Shown piece after piece: positions 29,539-42,553 of a DNA stretch of 64,000 nt. The notes below the pieces were generated by a model, which saw only the letters and a list, made by a program, of their open reading frames with translations, had not been told where the DNA came from and searched no databases. A program made the position numbers and the translations under genes. The DNA is from Artocarpus heterophyllus (lineage: Eukaryota > Streptophyta > Magnoliopsida > Rosales > Moraceae), in contig CM046343.1 of the NCBI GenBank assembly GCA_025403435.1, positions 31,096,930 to 31,160,929 on the forward strand. Reading direction: 5' to 3'. Position 1 is the first letter of the stretch, and every line of letters begins with the position of its first letter.

Positions 29539-32500
29539 TGTAATGACCGAGAAAACGTCATCAATAAAACCTAATATTTAATTAGGTTTAATTAATGAAT
29601 TTATTCTTAAAAATGTGAAATTGTGTAAAAATTGTAATTTATGTGAAAAATTACAATGAAATATGAATGAGCAACATTGATTGTAAATTTTATGGCATAT
29701 GTAATGCAATGGTGGATATTATAAAATACAAATTTTATGAGTTTGATGACTCAGAGATTTGTGCATAATATCCATAAAATGAATTTCATGTCACAATTAA
29801 TTGTGAAATTGTGATATAAACGAATGAATGATTAGAATGTAAATAGGACATAGAGGTTGTCCTAACCCTAACCGGGGGTAGAAAGGAGGCCAGAGCAGTA
29901 TAAGAATACTGCTAAATAAAAACACAGATATGAAAAATGTTATGATTGGCCTCAAAAAGTAAACGAAAAGTAAGTTAAATATTTTTATACAGTCTAAGGA
30001 TAGAAAATACACTGAATTGGCCACGACAGTATAGGAAAAATACTGTGTGGTGAAAAATTACACAGTATAAATTTTTAACTCCATAAAGTGGACACTTTTT
30101 GCTTTTCTATTGGGCCACATGTCAAGAAAAGTGGCCCAATCATTTTGTGACACCTAGTGGTGTACTCATGGGTTACCATGAGTCACCAAATGAGATAAAC
30201 ATGCATTTATGGCAAGTTTATCAAAGTTTTCTTTTCTTTTCTTTCCACCAAAGTTTCGGCAGCCATAGTTCTGCTCCTAAAAAAAATTTCTCAGCCCCAA
30301 ATCTTGCAAAAATAGCCCCCAACAAATTTTACAAGCAAGAACAAGGATTTTCCCACAAGTTTAAGGTAAAATCCTAAACTTTTAATGGGTTTTCAAGGGA
30401 TTTTTCATGGGCAAAGGACAAGAGATTAATCCATGGTATTTTTGTATGGAAAGGAAGCTTAGGAGGGAGTCTAAAAGGATTTTGAAAGCTTCAAACCAAA
30501 AAGGTGTTATTTTGGTAAGTTTTAAGCTTTAAAGTTTGAAATTTTATAGATTTTGTTTTGATTTTTGTTCTTTCAAACCCAGGAGGGGTTTTGAACATGT
30601 ATTTGATGGAAGTTCATGTATATGTGGTGTATGATAAGTTTGAGTTATGGAAATTTTTGTTTTAGTGTAAATCGGCAATTTTTGTAAAAATGGTATTTTT
30701 GTAATTTTGAGGTTAAACTTTGCAAAGATGATGTTTGAGCATGAGAATGTATTGATTAAGGTATGAAATGATTTCTGCAGGGGTAAAATTGCAAGTTTGA
30801 AATGGATTTATGTAAAAATGCCATAGGGACTAAATTGAAAGAAAAAAATTCCTCTCGGCGGAATTAGAAATTAGCCAAAAAAACCCCTGTACAGTGATAA
30901 TTTGGAAAAAGTTAAAACACAAAAGTTGTAGATCTCGATGAAACTGTTAGGCATTGCAGACGGTTCATCAAAAAACTGAACCGTTTATGAGATTTTAATT
31001 TTTCAAGAATTTATGAAAATTGTGAAAAATTTGAAAAAGGGGCAAAAACGTCATTTCTCAAAGGATTTTGAATATGGTACTTTGAGCAAAAATGATCCTT
31101 GACAAAAATAGAAAATTCTGGTGCAAAGAAGCAAATTTTAGTTTCGGGGGCAAAAAGGTCAAAATTTTCGGTTCATGGACTAAACCGCCAAGTTTTATGA
31201 AAATGGGGCATAATTGAGAAATAAAGAGATTTGACCTACTAGGATGTTATTTTAGAATGAATATATGGTTATTTTTATAAGAATAACGGAATCGAGCTCG
31301 GGTAGGTTAGTAAACCTGCGGAGGGCAAAATCGTCATTTCTGCCCAAATAACCCGAACCGCTTTGAAATGTTCCCAATGGGATAAGAAAACGACTAGAAA
31401 GGTTTCCACCCTTCGTTAGAAACGATATGGTGAAGTTAGATAGAAATAAGAAAAAACGGTGGTTTTTAGAGTTAAACATAGTAATGCAACTCAATTTATT
31501 AATTAACAAATGTTTCGTATCGAAACATAGTAAAATTTGGCTAATGGCTTTGTAATTGGCCAACAGGATCCTAGGAATCTAGAAAAAAGGATATCGTGGT
31601 TAAGTTGCCCGACAATTGTATCAAGTAAGTACCCATCCCACCTACAGTATGAAATTGTAGGCTTAGAGTATAAAATGTGTATATGTATACTTGTATGTAT
31701 ATCAAGGTGTATACTTGTATGTATGCAATAACATAAGTATTTATAAATAAAAGAAAGGGTATACTTGTGAGTATATGGAATATATATATATGCCTGAGCG
31801 TATATTAATGCATACCAGTGTGTATATTTTATGTTAAGTACCTGTTAGTACATTATGCTCTATATACCTGAGCGTATATTAATGTATACCAGTGTGTATA
31901 TAAAGTATGTACCTGTATGGTCTATATCGTACAAAAGTATTTATGTAGATTATGTTATGTATAACATGTACTCATCACTTCATGCATGGTATGTTAACCA
32001 TAATAAGTGAATTGGTAATGAATCACCAAAAGTTAAGAAAAGTGTCGTACCGACTCCTGACTCAAGGGGAGTTTAAGGATTACAGAATGGTCACGGTGTT
32101 ACGTAGACCTAAGTGCGCAATGGTACGAACACTTGGGCCCTAGTTAAAGATAAGAAATGATAAGGATAATGAAGGATTATAAGAAAGCATAATATGATCA
32201 TGCATTTTATTGAATGTGCATGTGGGTTTATATGGGACTTACTGGGCGTTAGCTCATTAAGTTTTTCATGCTGTAGGTATTCCGACAAAAAGGTCAGAAT
32301 AAATCATAATGATGAGCTGGCGGACGGATGATGTGTGCAGACTGGGTATGGTTTCCGCCGCAGTATGTTTTCCGCTGTATGATATTTTAAATTATTTTGA
32401 AAGTAATGTTTGATAAGCTATATTGTAAGAGAAGGATGGTTATGTAAACACAAGTATATGTATGTATCTCACAGGTTATTAAACAATATATGTACAGTAT

Positions 32501-32589
32501 TTGTATTAAAAAAAAAAAATTTCCTAAATTTTTGCCCTAAAGTAATGAAGAAAGAGTTTAATCACAGCCCGAAAAGGCGGGTTGTGACA
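29539..32589 (+). repeat. 5' LTR (3,051 bp)
   Basis: Begins TGTAATGACCGAG and ends GGTTGTGACA. It matches 38630-41703 almost base for base; reading the two side by side gives about 20 substitutions. The motif ACTGGGCGTTAGCTCA near 32242 is common in plant gypsy LTRs. Small open frames within it are repeated identically in the other LTR and are not genes. Confidence 0.96.
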
Positions 32590-32591
32590 GT

Positions 32592-32603
32592 TGGTATCAG
32601 AGC
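32592..32603 (+). promoter_or_regulatory. Primer binding site, initiator tRNA-Met
   Basis: TGGTATCAGAGC, complementary to the 3' end of plant initiator tRNA-Met, lies two bases after the 5' LTR. It marks where minus-strand DNA synthesis starts. Confidence 0.95.
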
Positions 32604-34120
32604 GGAAATCTTGTCATCCTACTGCACATCGTCGTCTGCTCCATTGCCATCGCTCAAGTAAGATAGTTTGATTTTAAGTATAAGAATGTTCAGTACTAAT
32701 TTATATGATACTGTTATGTTAATTACGACAGTAAATATAGTATATGGCGGAGCCGCATCATGATCATGATATGAAAGCTGATCAAAGAGCCAGCATTGCT
32801 TTTCAAGAGGAGATGCCACCGCGGAATTATGGGAGTCGGCAACCGATGGTGTAGACCGAATGGCTTAGTTAAAGTGATTTTTAACGCTTGTCATATGCCA
32901 CCGCATCTTCTAGTTTTATTGGCCTCAGGATTATTGATGAGGGAAGCCTTAGTATATGGTTAAGGATTGAACTTGACAAGCAACCACGAGATTGGTAAGG
33001 TTTTAGAGGATAAATTCTAGCTAAGTTGCACCCATACCACCAGCAAACGTTATTCCAGTCTAGGTGATTTCGATGTTATGGGCGGACGGGAGACATCGAT
33101 TGTACCTGCAAGTAGAATCGATATGGGGAAGATACGTAGGCGAACCGATATATTATTACATTCTTAAATTTCGCCGTACTAAGATACCACTGATTCCGCC
33201 ACAATTACCCTTATGGTGCATTTACTAACTAGTTTGGAGAGATCTTCCCAACGTGGTCCAGCAGCGAATGCAGTATCCTGGAAATTACCTTAGTATCCAT
33301 AATTCTCTTATGGCGACATTACATGCAGACTAGAATGTAGCCGCACCATTAGAAGATCCTCCAGTAGGTATGGATGATGATGATGATGCTGATCATGATA
33401 ATAATGATAACATTGATGAAGAGCCTGTGCCTCTAGAGCCTATAATCGCAAGTGATGATAAGTCGACTGATTCGGATATGGAGGAAGAAGAGGGAATCCT
33501 AAGGAGGGTTCCGAATATAGTGGCATGTTTAAAGTCGAGTTCGACAAAAAAAGAAAATCTTTGTGTATTATGACGTACATAGATGAGATATTAGTACATT
33601 TTTGGGCTTTGATGCCTTTGTATATGCATGTATGTTGGTTAGTGGTGTCCTTCTTGGCAAGAAGATATATGTAGCCAGAAGTGATAATGGCTCTCGGAGA
33701 TGATATGAATAGTTATGTATGAAAGGAAAGTATGTATGTATGTATGTTAGTTATGCATATAATGTTATGGAGAATGTAAAAAGGAAATGAAAGAGGTTTA
33801 TGAAATGAAATACATGAAGTGAATGACATGAAATGAAACAAAATGTACGAAAGGAAATGAAATGAAATGTATGAAAGGAAATGAAATGAAATGTAAGAAT
33901 GCTTATGAAATGAAATGTATGAATGCTTATGAAATGAAATGTATGAAGTTAAAGGAAATGAAATGTATGACGCAAGATATTGAGTTCATGTAATTGTGTA
34001 TGCTTGCATGTATTTATGTTGTTTGGAATACATGCAGTTATTGATTGGATACTATTAAGTTAATAGTATGTACTAACATAGTAACGAAAATACACGATAG
34101 ATATATAACGATTGATATCA
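32604..34120 (+). other. Untranslated leader / extra region before gag
   Basis: About 1.5 kb between the primer site and gag, long for this type of element. A frame from 33370 to 33573 is rich in Asp and Glu (MDDDDDADHDNNDNIDEEPV at its start). The frame upstream of it looks protein-like but contains stops. About 33775-33970 is an imperfect array of 'atgaaatgtatgaa' and 'ggaaatgaaatg' words. Whether the leader once held a captured extra ORF is unknown. Confidence 0.5.
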
Positions 34121-34843
34121 ATGGCTGATATACCAGCTGCTATGGCTGTTCCGGTAGTATCCACTACTGAATTTTATGAAAGATTTCAGAGAATAAAGGC
34201 CCTGGAATTTGATAGATCTACAGATCCCTTAGAGGCCGACAATTGGCTTACAGGTATAGAAAGGGTTCTGAAATTTATGGGACTTAGTGACTATGAAAAA
34301 GTCCTATGCGTTTTGTTTTCTCTCACTAAAGATGCTAGGAGACAGTGGGAGTCGGTAGAGAATAAAAAGAATGTAGACAAAATGACAAGGCCAGATTTCG
34401 TTGAAGAATTTGGCAGGGCTTATTTTAATGTGGAAATTATGGCAGCCCAACAAGAAGAATTTAATAATTTTAAGCAAGGCAATATGTCCGTAGCTGACAC
34501 TGTAAAGAGGTTTAATCAGCTAGCACGGCTTTGTCCCGAGTTAGTACCCACTGATCGGGAACGAATAAGACGGTTAATGAGAATGTTTAAAATCGACAAT
34601 GCCCTTGTGGTCGATATTGGAGGGCAAGCTCCCAAGGATGTAGAGGATTGCATCAAACGGGCGACCAAAGCTGAGTTTAGAATTGCCCGTGATAAGGAAG
34701 AAAGAGAAAAAAATTTTCAAGACATAGAAGGAAAAGAAAGCTTTAGCCAAGCAAAGTCGAGCTGTACAAGTAAAAGGACAAGAAAGTGTTCCAAGTCAAG
34801 GGTCGTCTTAGAACGTTCAAGCAGGACGCAACTACACTGCTAA
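34121..34843 (+). pseudogene. gag: Retrotransposon gag, truncated
   Basis: The open frame from ATG 34121 gives about 240 aa with a retrotransposon gag domain: FYERFQRIKALEFDRSTDPL near the start, then WLTGIERVLKFMG, RRQWES and FNNFKQGNMSVADTVKRFNQ. It forms the capsid-like particle in intact elements. The frame ends before the zinc knuckle. Remnants of that finger (CSQCRKRH, then GHYAKNC after a further frameshift) lie at about 34937-35027, so gag is broken. An upstream TTG at 34112 is in frame, but ATG 34121 is the natural start. Confidence 0.8.
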
Positions 34844-34929
34844 CAGTAAGAGGAAATGGAACGTGAATAGTGCAAAGAAATCAAAAGTTTAACCCCATAA
34901 GAGGATTAAAGATGTAGGAAATAACAAAC

Positions 34930-37900
34930 CCCTTTGCAGTCAATGTAGGAAAAGACATGTAGGGGAATGCAAGGCTATCACGAACAAGTGCTATACCTGG
35001 GGAAAGAAGGACATTATGCCAAGAATTGTTTTTCTAATTCCCAAAGTTAGAACAGTCATGCTCAGTAGAGGTCTCAAGGAAACCAATTGCATACGGTTCA
35101 AGTTCAGGCACAAATTGAAGTCCCTAGTGTTAGTCAAGGGCGATTAGAAGCTCCGGAACCAAGTGGGCGAATTTATGCCTACATGAAGAAGGAAGAAGAT
35201 GCAAGAACCTCATCGGTGGTGACATGTTAGTTTTCTGTTGCCAACACTGATATATATATTTTATTTGATTCCGGAGCAACATATTCGTTTGCATTGCTTA
35301 AGTTTGCGAAACGAATAGGAAGTAAAAGAGATAAGATAGAGTAAACCTTTAGAATTGCACTACCCTCTAAGGAGGTATTAAGTGCTGATTATTGGTTACG
35401 TTATGTATCGATAGTCATATGTGGAAGGGAATTGTATATTGATTTTAGAATAATCGATATACAAGATTATAACGTCATCCTAGGAATGGATTTCCTAGGG
35501 AAAATACCCGGCAAAGATTAGTCATCGATACCGCAACATTACGTGTCAACCTTCCGGAAGTGAGAAGTTTATGTATTTAGGGAAAGTTCCCAAAGCTCTC
35601 AAGGCGTTGACTTCTGCATTAAAGGCAAAGAAGATATTGGAAAATGGATGTACCGGTTATCTGGTGAACCTACTAAGGAAAGATAAAGAAGCTCAGTTAG
35701 GACCAGAGAAGGTCCCCATAGTGAAGAAATTTATTGATGTGTTTTCGGATGAGTTGCAGACTTACCACCAGAACGAAAAATTTCGTTTGAAATCGAATTG
35801 ACCCCCGAAACAGCCACAATTTTTTTAAGGCGCCATATTAAATGACTCTTGGGAAACTCAAGGAACTTCAGGTGCAGCTAAAGGAAATATTAGACAAGGG
35901 GTTCATCCGACCAAGTTATTCCCCATGGGGAGCAACTGTTCTATTTGTTAAGAAAAAGGATGGAATGTTATGAATGTGTATTGATTATCGGGAACTAAAC
36001 AAGATCTCGATTAAGAACAAGTATCCACTCCCAAGGATCGATGATTCGTTTAACCAACTTAAAGGAGCGTCAGTATTCTCAAAGATTGATCTACGCTCAA
36101 GATATCATCAACTTCGAGTTAAGGAAAAAGATATACCAAAGATGGCGTTCCGAACACGTTATGGACATTATAAGTTCTACATCATGCCTTTTGACTGACC
36201 AATGCTCTAGCAACTTTCATGGATCTCATGAATCAAAGAGTACCTCGATAAGTTTGTTATTGTCTTCATCGACGATAATATACCCAAGAACGACAGAGGA
36301 ACATGAAAAGTACTTGAGGACTGCACTATAATTATTGAAAAGGCATCAATTGTATGCCAAGTTCTCAAAATGTGAGTTTTAGCTGGAGAAGGTTCAATTC
36401 CACGGACACGTGGTGACACGAGAATGAGTATCTGTTGATCCTTCCGAAGTTGAGCAATGAATAAGTGGCCTACACCGAAAAGTATGTCAGAAATTAGAAG
36501 TTTCCTCGGTTTAGCAGGCTACTATCGACGTTTTGTAGAAGGATTTTCCTGACTTGCAGCACCATTCACTGCACTTACATGAAAAGCAACAAAGTATGAA
36601 TAGACTAAGAAATGCGAAGAAAGTTTCCAAGGATTAAAAAGGACGACTTACAAGTACACTAGTACTGACAATACCAGATCCGAACCATGGAACGTTCGTG
36701 ATCTATAGTAAAGCATCAAAATAGGATTGGGAGCCGTATTTATGCAAAATGGAAAAGTGATTGTTTATGCATCCCAACAGTTAAAGGATTATGAAATGAA
36801 TTATCCGATGTATGATTTAGAGTTAGCGATGGTTGTATTTGTATTGAAGATATAGTGTCATTACCTATGTGGAGCTAAGTACGAAATTTATACAGACCAT
36901 TAGAGTCTGAAGTGCATCTTCATACAGAAAAAGCTCAACATGAAGTAGCAAAGGTGGCTAGAGTTAGTCAAAGACTACGACTGTAAGATTTTGTATCACC
37001 TGGGAAAGGCTAATCAAGTAGCCAATGCCCTTAGTCGTAGAACAACGTCCTTGCTAGTAATGGTATAGATGATACCAAAACCTCTCCAAAAAGGATTTGA
37101 TGGAAGCAGAAATAGAGCTAGTCACAGGAAGATTAGCTAATTGATCCTTTCAACCAACTATGTTGGAGAATTTAAAAGAGCGACAAGAAGCAGATTCGTC
37201 GCTACTTAAAGTTAGGAATGAAGTTCTTAAAAAAAAACAAAGAAACAGAATTTAGCATTTTGAAAGATAGTATCCTCTGTTACAAGAATAGGATATACAT
37301 TCCCAATGATGAAGGATTAAAGAAGCAAGTATTAGAAGAAACTCATGAAACACCATATGTGGCTCATCCAGGAGCTACTAAAATGTACCAAGATTTGAAA
37401 GAACACTATTGGTGGAATGGAATGAAAAATGATATCGCATAGTGTGTTGGCAAATGCCTTACATGCCAGAAGGTGAAAGTTGAGCATCAATGGCCAGTAG
37501 GCGAATTACACAAAAAAATTGAAATCCTAGAGTGGAAATAGGATCAGATAACTATGGACCTGATAACTGGGCTACCCAGAACTACGGGTGGACATGATGC
37601 TATATGGGTAATTGTTGATAGATTGACTAAATCAACTTATATCCTACCCATTAAACTCAGCAGTTTTGTAGAACGACTAGCTGAACTATATGTAACCCAA
37701 ATAGTTAGATACCACTGAGTTTCAAAGTTTATCATTTTTTTTATCTAATGGTAGATTCACTTCCAAGTTTTGGAGAAGTGTTCATCAAGCAATGAGAACA
37801 AAGCTGACATTTAGCACAGCCTTCCACCCATAAACGGACGGTCAATCAGAAAGGACCATCCAGACTTTAGAAGATATGTTAAGAACATGTGTGCTAGATT

Positions 37901-38596
37901 TTAAGAGAGGATGGGATAAAAGCTTCCTCTGATCGAATTTGTATACAACAATAGTTATCGAAGCTCCATTGGTATGGTTCCATATGAAGCTCTATATGGA
38001 AAGAGATGTAGATCACCTTTACATTGGTACGAAACCCAAGAAAAGGCGTTGTCAACCATAGATTTTGTTAATAGAACAACGGAAGAGGTAAAGTTAATTG
38101 GTCAACGAATGAAAATGGCTTTTAGTCGGCAAAAGAGTTATGTTAATCGACGACGGAGACCTTTAAAGTTTCAAGTAGGAGACTTGGTCTTTTTGAAGAT
38201 AATGCCCATGAAAGGAAATTGTAAGATTTAGAAAGAAAGGAAAGCTTAGTCCAAGGTATATTGGACCATTTGAGATCTTGAAATAGATAGATAATGTAGT
38301 TTAAAAGTTAGCCTTACCCTCTAATCTAGCATTGGTATACAATGTATTCCATGTGCTCATGCTAAAGAAGTATGTGCCAGACCTTTCACATGTTCTTCAG
38401 CGGGAGGAAATTGACATACAGGAGAATCTGTCTTATGAAAAAAAAAAACCAGTTCAAATTCTGGCATAAGAAGAGAAGGAATTAAGGAACAAGAAGATAT
38501 TTCTCATCAAAGTTCTATGGCGTAACCAACAAGTAGAAGAAGCAACGTAGGAACGAGAGAATGAAATAAGGAAAGACTACCCCGAATTATTTTGAT
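34930..38596 (+). pseudogene. pol: Retrotransposon pol, multiply broken
   Basis: Domains in order are protease (DSGATYSF near 35268, VILGMDFL near 35475) and reverse transcriptase (MCIDYRELN near 35974, [17 protein letters not shown] near 36142, FIDDN near 36265). RNase H follows ([20 protein letters not shown] near 36760, ALSRR near 37030), then integrase (HPGATKMYQDLKEHYWWNGM near 37370, [12 protein letters not shown] near 37600, VPYEALYGKRCRSPLHWYE near 37977) and a chromodomain-like tail (38430-38596). At least a dozen in-frame stops and several frameshifts interrupt it. Many stops are CGA to TGA, CAA to TAA or TGG to TAG relative to the family wording, fitting cytosine deamination. It cannot encode a working polyprotein. 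Confidence 0.9.
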
Positions 38597-38616
38597 TTTT
38601 GAGGACGAAAATTCTT

Positions 38617-38624
38617 AAGGGGGG
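38617..38624 (+). promoter_or_regulatory. Polypurine tract
   Basis: AAGGGGGG followed by TAGAT, directly before the 3' LTR at 38630. This is the plus-strand primer site. The preceding words GAGGACGAAAATTCTTAAGG are typical of plant Ty3/gypsy elements. Confidence 0.9.
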
Positions 38625-38629
38625 TAGAT

Positions 38630-41600
38630 TGTAATGACCGAGAAAACGTCATCAATAAAACCTAATATTTAATTAGGTTTAATTAATGAATTTATTCTTA
38701 AAAATGTGAAATTGTGTAAAAATTGTAATTTATGTGAAAAATTACAATGAAATATGAATGAGCAACATTGATTGTAAATTTTATGGCATATGTAATGCAA
38801 TGGTGGATATTATAAAATACAAATTTTATGAGTTTGATGACTCAGAGATTTGTGCATAATATCCATAAAATGAATTTCATGTCACAATTAATTGTGAAAT
38901 TGTGATATAAACGAATGAATGATTAGAATGTAAATAGGACATAGAGGTTGTCCTAACCCTAACCGGGGGTAGAAAGGAGGCCAGAGCAGTATAAGAATAC
39001 TGCTAAATAAAAACACAGATATGAAAAATGTTATGATTGGCCTCAAAAAGTAAACGAAAAGTAAGTTAAATATTTTTATACAGTCTAAGGATAGAAAATA
39101 CACTGAATTGGCCACGACAGTATAGGAAAAATACTGTGTGGTGAAAAATTACACAGTATAAATTTTTAACTCCATAAAGTGGACACTTTTTGCTTTTCTA
39201 TTGGGCCACATGTCAAGAAAAGTGGCCCAATCATTTTGTGACACCTAGTGGTGTACTCATGGGTTACCATGAGTCACCAAATGAGATAAACATGCATTTA
39301 TGGCAAGTTTATCAAAGTTTTCTTTTCTTTTCTTTCCACCAAAGTTTCGGCAGCCATAGTTCTGCTCCTAAAAAAAATTTCTCAGCCCCAAATCTTGCAA
39401 AAATAGTCCCCAACAAATTTTACAAGCAAGAACAAGGATTTTCCCACAAGTTTAAGGTAAAATCCTAAACTTTTAATGGGTTTTCAAGGGATTTTTCATG
39501 GGCAAAGGACAAGAGATTAATCCATGGTATTTTTGTATGGAAAGGAAGCTTAGGAGGGAGTCTAAAAGGATTTTGAAAGCTTCAAACCAAAAAGGTGTTA
39601 TTTTGGTAAGTTTTAAGCTTTAAAGTTTGAAATTTTATAGATTTTGTTTTGATTTTTGTTCTTTCAAACCCATGAGGGGTTTTGAACATGTATTTGATGG
39701 AAGTTCATGTATATGTGGCGTATGATAAGTTTGAGTTATGGAAATTTTTGTTTTAGTATAAATCGGCAATTTTTGTAAAAACGGTATTTTTGTAATTTTG
39801 AGGTTAAACTTTGCAAAGATGATGTTTGAGCATGAGAATGTATTGATTAAGGTATGAAATGATTTCTGCAGGGGTAAAATTGCAAGTTTGAAATGGATTT
39901 ATGTAAAAATGCCATAGGGACTAAATTGAAAGAAAAAAATTCCTCTCGGCGGAATTGGAAATTAGCCAAAAACACCCCTGTACAGTGATATTTTGGAAAA
40001 AGTTAAAACACAAAAGTTGTAGATCTCGATGAAACTGTTAGGCATTGCGGATGGTTCATCAAAAAACTGAACCGTTTATGAGATTTTAATTTTTCAAGAA
40101 TTTATGAAAATTGTGAAAAATTTGAAAAAGGGGCAAAAACGTCATTTCTCAAAGGATTTTGAATATGGTACTTTGAGCAAAAATGATCCTTGACAAAAAT
40201 AGAAAATTCTGGTGCAAAGAAGCAAATTTTAGTTTCGGGGGCAAAAATGTCAAAATTTTCGGTTCATGGACTAAACCGCCAAGTTCTATGAAAATGGGGC
40301 ATAATTGAGAAATAAAGAGATTTGACCTACTAGGATGTTATTTTAGAATGAATATATGGTTATTTTTATAAGAATAACGAAATCGAGCTCGGGTAGGTTA
40401 GTAAACCTGCGGAGGGCAAAATCGTCATTTCTGCCCAAATAACCCGAACCGCTTTGAAATGTTCCCAATGGGATAAGAAAACGACTAGAAAGGTTTCCAC
40501 CCTTCGTTAGAAACGATATGGTGAAGTTAGATAGAAATAAGAAAAAACGGTGGTTTTTAGAGTTAAACATAGTAATGCAACTCAATTTATTAATTAACAA
40601 ATGTTTCGTATCGAAACATAGTAAAATTTGGCTAATGGCTTTGTAATTGGCCAACAGGATCCTAGGAATCTAGAAGAAAGGATATCGTGGTTAAGTTGCC
40701 CGACAATTGTATCAAGTAAGTACCCATCCCACCTACAGTATGAAATTGTAGGCTTAGAGTATAAAATGTGTATATGTATACTTGTATGTATATCAAGGTG
40801 TATACTTGTATGTATATCAAGGTGTATACTTGTATGTATGCAATAACATAAGTATTTATAAATAAAAGAAAGGGTATACTTGTGAGTATATGGAATATAT
40901 ATATATGCCTGAGCGTATATTAATGCATACCAGTGTGTATATTTTATGTTAAGTACCTGTTAGTACATTATGCTATATATACCTGAGCGTATATTAATGT
41001 ATACCAGTGTGTATATAAAGTATGTACCTGTATGGTCTATATCGTACAAAAGTATTTATGTAGATTATGTTATGTATAACATGTACTCATCACTTCATGC
41101 ATGGTATGTTAACCATAATAAGTGAATTGGTAATGAATCACCAAAAGTTAAGAAAAGTGTCGTACCGACTCCTGACTCAAGGGGAGTTTAAGGATTACAG
41201 AATGGTCACGATGTTACGTAGACCTAAGTGCGCAATGGTACGAACATTTGGGCCCTAGTTAAAGATAAGAAATGATAAGGATAATGAAGGATTATAAGAA
41301 AGCATAATATGATCATGCATTTTATTGAATGTGCATGTGGGTTTATATGGGACTTACTGGGCGTTAGCTCATTAAGTTTTTCATGCTGTAGGTATTCCGA
41401 CAAAAAGGTCAGAATAAATCATAATGATGAGCTGGCGGACGGATGATGTGTGCAGACTGGGTATGGTTTCCGCCGCAGTATGTTTTCCGCTGTATGATAT
41501 TTTAAATTATTTTGAAAGTAATGTTTGATAAGCTATATTGTAAGAGAAGGATGGTTATGTAAACACAAGTATATGTATGTATCTCACAGGTTAATAAACA

Positions 41601-41703
41601 ATATATGTACAGTATTTGTATTAAAAAAAAAAATTTCCTAAATTTTTGCCCTAAAGTAATGAAGAAAGAGTTTAATCACAGCCCGAAAAGGCAGGTTGTG
41701 ACA
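38630..41703 (+). repeat. 3' LTR (3,074 bp)
   Basis: Near-identical to 29539-32589. The length difference is mainly one extra copy of a 22-base unit ('gtatacttgtatgtatatca' plus two bases) at about 40795-40840. It ends GGTTGTGACA before the right AAAGA. Confidence 0.96.
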
Positions 41704-41708
41704 AAAGA
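41704..41708 (+). repeat. Target site duplication, right copy (AAAGA)
   Basis: Matches 29534-29538 exactly and confirms the element's borders. Confidence 0.9.
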
Positions 41709-42553
41709 ACTCTTTTACCAAAAAGAAAATTTCCCCTATTTTTTTTTCACTTGGTACTTTGCTTATTCTTCATTTCTATTTTCATCCATTCTTGCTAAAC
41801 ATAGCGTCACATACCAATAAACATGCATTTTATCATCAACTAGGTTATAAACGAAGGACAATCACTTTATTATATACAAGTTCAAGTAGAAGATTGGAGG
41901 TCAAACATAATTCCAATACAGGAGGTCATGTTGTCAAACCTAAAACGAGTACTATGCCGAAACTAAAATATGGACAAGTGAGGACAGTTTAGTTTGTTAT
42001 AAGTCCCTCCACCCCAACCATAGGTTGAGAGTTCGAGTTACGCTTAGTTTCACTAAAAAATAGTGACATTTCTCCTTCCCTTGTATCAAAAAAAAAAAGA
42101 AATTAAAATATGACCTGCCTTATTAATTATGAAAATTAACAAGAAGCTTAGGATTGCTCAGCCTCATCATGATCATGTTGATACTCAACGAGGTCACCTT
42201 TCCCCTGGATTCTTGGCATTTCTAACTTTGCATCAAGCAAAACCGATACCGCCGGCCAATCCAATTCATCTCATAATTAATATTGAATTTTCAATAGTGC
42301 ACTTGAATATATAAATGAACACAAAAACTGCCGTTTTCAATGTTTAATATTTACTTTTTTTATAATATATTCAACTTTCGTTTATATTATTTTAATCCAC
42401 ACAAGTTGAATGGAATATCAAGTATCATATCTGTTATCAAGACGTAAATCCAGAATAGACGGAACTCTGCCATACGTCAACTGGAGCTTGGCTAGGACGA
42501 AACCCCTTTCATCAGCCACTAAGGAGACTTAGCCGGCATGTACTTTGTATAAA
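41709..42553. other. Intergenic DNA
   Basis: No gene was recognised. About 42140-42260 and 42430-42540 are less AT-rich than their surroundings and may be fragments of older insertions. No family could be named. Confidence 0.35.

Larger units (their letters stand above)
29539..41703 (+). mobile_element. Ty3/gypsy LTR retrotransposon, Tekay/Del-like, 12.2 kb
   Basis: Complete structure: 5' LTR, tRNA-Met primer site, leader, gag, protease, reverse transcriptase, RNase H, integrase with a chromodomain-like tail, polypurine tract and 3' LTR, flanked by AAAGA. The order protease-RT-RNaseH-integrase is Ty3/gypsy. Long LTRs and the C-terminal tail (PVQIL..., LWRNQQVEEA, YPELF) resemble Tekay/Del chromoviruses. 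The LTRs are about 99% identical, so insertion looks recent. Yet gag is cut off and pol is broken by many stops and frameshifts. It lies between ROH1 and the MYB pair. The clade call is from memory of domain wording, not from a tree. Confidence 0.95.

Noticed and set aside
29797..30024. 75 aa minus-strand frame repeated identically at 38888-39115
   Set aside because: Both lie in the retrotransposon LTRs; the perfect repetition reflects LTR identity, not a gene family.
32592..32603. Possible tRNA-Met gene fragment
   Set aside because: Only the 12-base primer binding site is present, directly after an LTR; no tRNA body.
33775..33970. Repeat array considered as CRISPR-like
   Set aside because: Units are short, imperfect and contiguous with no unique spacers, in a plant retrotransposon leader.
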